Made by a program: the position numbers and the translations under genes
Shown here: in pieces, positions 6,491 through 6,852 of the stretch
Layout of the letters: each line of letters opens with the position of its first letter
Position numbering within the stretch: the first letter of the stretch is position 1
NCBI GenBank assembly: GCA_050118555.1
Contig: JASFKQ010000201.1
Location: 1 to 6,852, forward strand
Direction of reading: 5' to 3'
DNA: 6,852 nt
From: CALKKN01 sp050118555
GTDB lineage: Bacteria > Pseudomonadota > Gammaproteobacteria > Xanthomonadales > SZUA-36
The notes under the pieces: generated by a model
Seen by the model: the letters and a program-made list of their open reading frames with translations, nothing else
The model's database searches: none
Told to the model about the DNA's origin: nothing

Positions 6491-6852
6491 TCGTTGTTCG
6501 CGACCTCTACAAGGCCTTCGGCGACGTAAAAGCCGTGAACGGCGTCTCCTTCGAGGCACGGGACGGTGAGATCACCGGCCTGCTGGGCCCGAACGGCGCG
6601 GGAAAAACCACCACCCTGCGCATGCTCTATTCCCTGCTTCCGCCAGACCGTGGCGAGATCCTGATCGATGGTCTCAACCCGACCCGCGCCGCGATGGAAA
6701 TCAAGCGCACGCTGGGCGTCGTGCCCGACAGCCGCGGACTTTACTCCCGTCTTACGGCGCGCGAGAACATCGCTTACTACGGAGAGCTGCACGGCATGGG
6801 CCGGCGCGCCATCGAAGCGCGCATCGACAGCCTGGTGCAGACGCTGGACATG
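6487..6852 (+). CDS. NatA-like ABC transporter ATP-binding protein, N-terminal part (3' end outside window)
   Basis: These 122 residues are the start of an ABC ATPase resembling the ABC-2 exporter group that includes NatA and CcmA. Visible are the A-loop region (LYKAFGDVKAVNGVSF), Walker A GPNGAGKT (34-41) and the stretch LGVVPDSRGLYSRLTARENI (76-95). The Q-loop glutamine position is occupied by Asp81 (VVPDSRGLY); I recall similar changes in NatA-type ATPases. Signature, Walker B and H-loop motifs lie beyond the window. The ATG overlaps the hydrolase stop by four bases, with a weak GGGG 8 nt upstream inside the hydrolase gene, so expression is probably coupled to the hydrolase. An ABC-2 permease gene is expected next but cannot be seen. 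NatA itself exports sodium with NatB; I do not infer that substrate here. Confidence 0.9.
   Translation, partial: MIVVRDLYKAFGDVKAVNGVSFEARDGEITGLLGPNGAGKTTTLRMLYSLLPPDRGEILIDGLNPTRAAMEIKRTLGVVPDSRGLYSRLTARENIAYYGELHGMGRRAIEARIDSLVQTLDM

Overview
The window looks like ordinary chromosome from a GC-rich gammaproteobacterium. Proteins closest to E. coli UbiA, TatD, YadG and YadH from memory (with the long shared motifs expected of orthologues) lie beside a coiled-coil-tailed acyl-CoA desaturase and an S33-type exported hydrolase. GC content, strand switching and tight gene spacing are those of a core genome. I see no phage, transposase, CRISPR array, tRNA or rRNA. A lineage near Chromatiales or Xanthomonadales is plausible, but the sequence alone does not settle it.

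Layout, left to right. (1) The last 32 codons of a ComF-type phosphoribosyltransferase enter on the + strand and end at 101. (2) ubiA (- strand, 126-992) converges on it. (3) A 149-bp divergent spacer with candidate promoters for both sides leads to tatD (+, start re-set to 1142). (4) tatD converges on a fatty-acid desaturase (-, 1957-3105). The 17-bp gap and both gene ends are occupied by a GTAG-headed hairpin resembling a REP sequence, which contains both stop codons. (5) Upstream of the desaturase on the same strand is a YadG/YadH-type ABC transporter. The permease gene yadH is intact and starts at a GTG overlapping the yadG stop. The ATPase gene yadG is broken by an apparent ~43-nt deletion at the Q-loop. 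(6) A 139-bp divergent spacer leads to a + strand pair: an exported alpha/beta hydrolase (S33 family with TAP-like C-terminus) and a NatA-like ABC ATPase that runs off the right edge, overlapping by ATGA.

How the genes work together. ubiA serves ubiquinone synthesis, tatD is a metal-dependent nuclease, and the desaturase tunes membrane fluidity; these are independent housekeeping functions. The two ABC modules are divergently arranged. The left one (yadGH) is predicted non-functional in this sequence unless the lesion is an assembly error. The right one couples an ABC ATPase to a secreted hydrolase and probably continues with a permease beyond the window. I found no convincing unknown system. 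The points most worth a second look are the yadG lesion, the REP-like element that ends two genes, and the hydrolase-ABC coupling.
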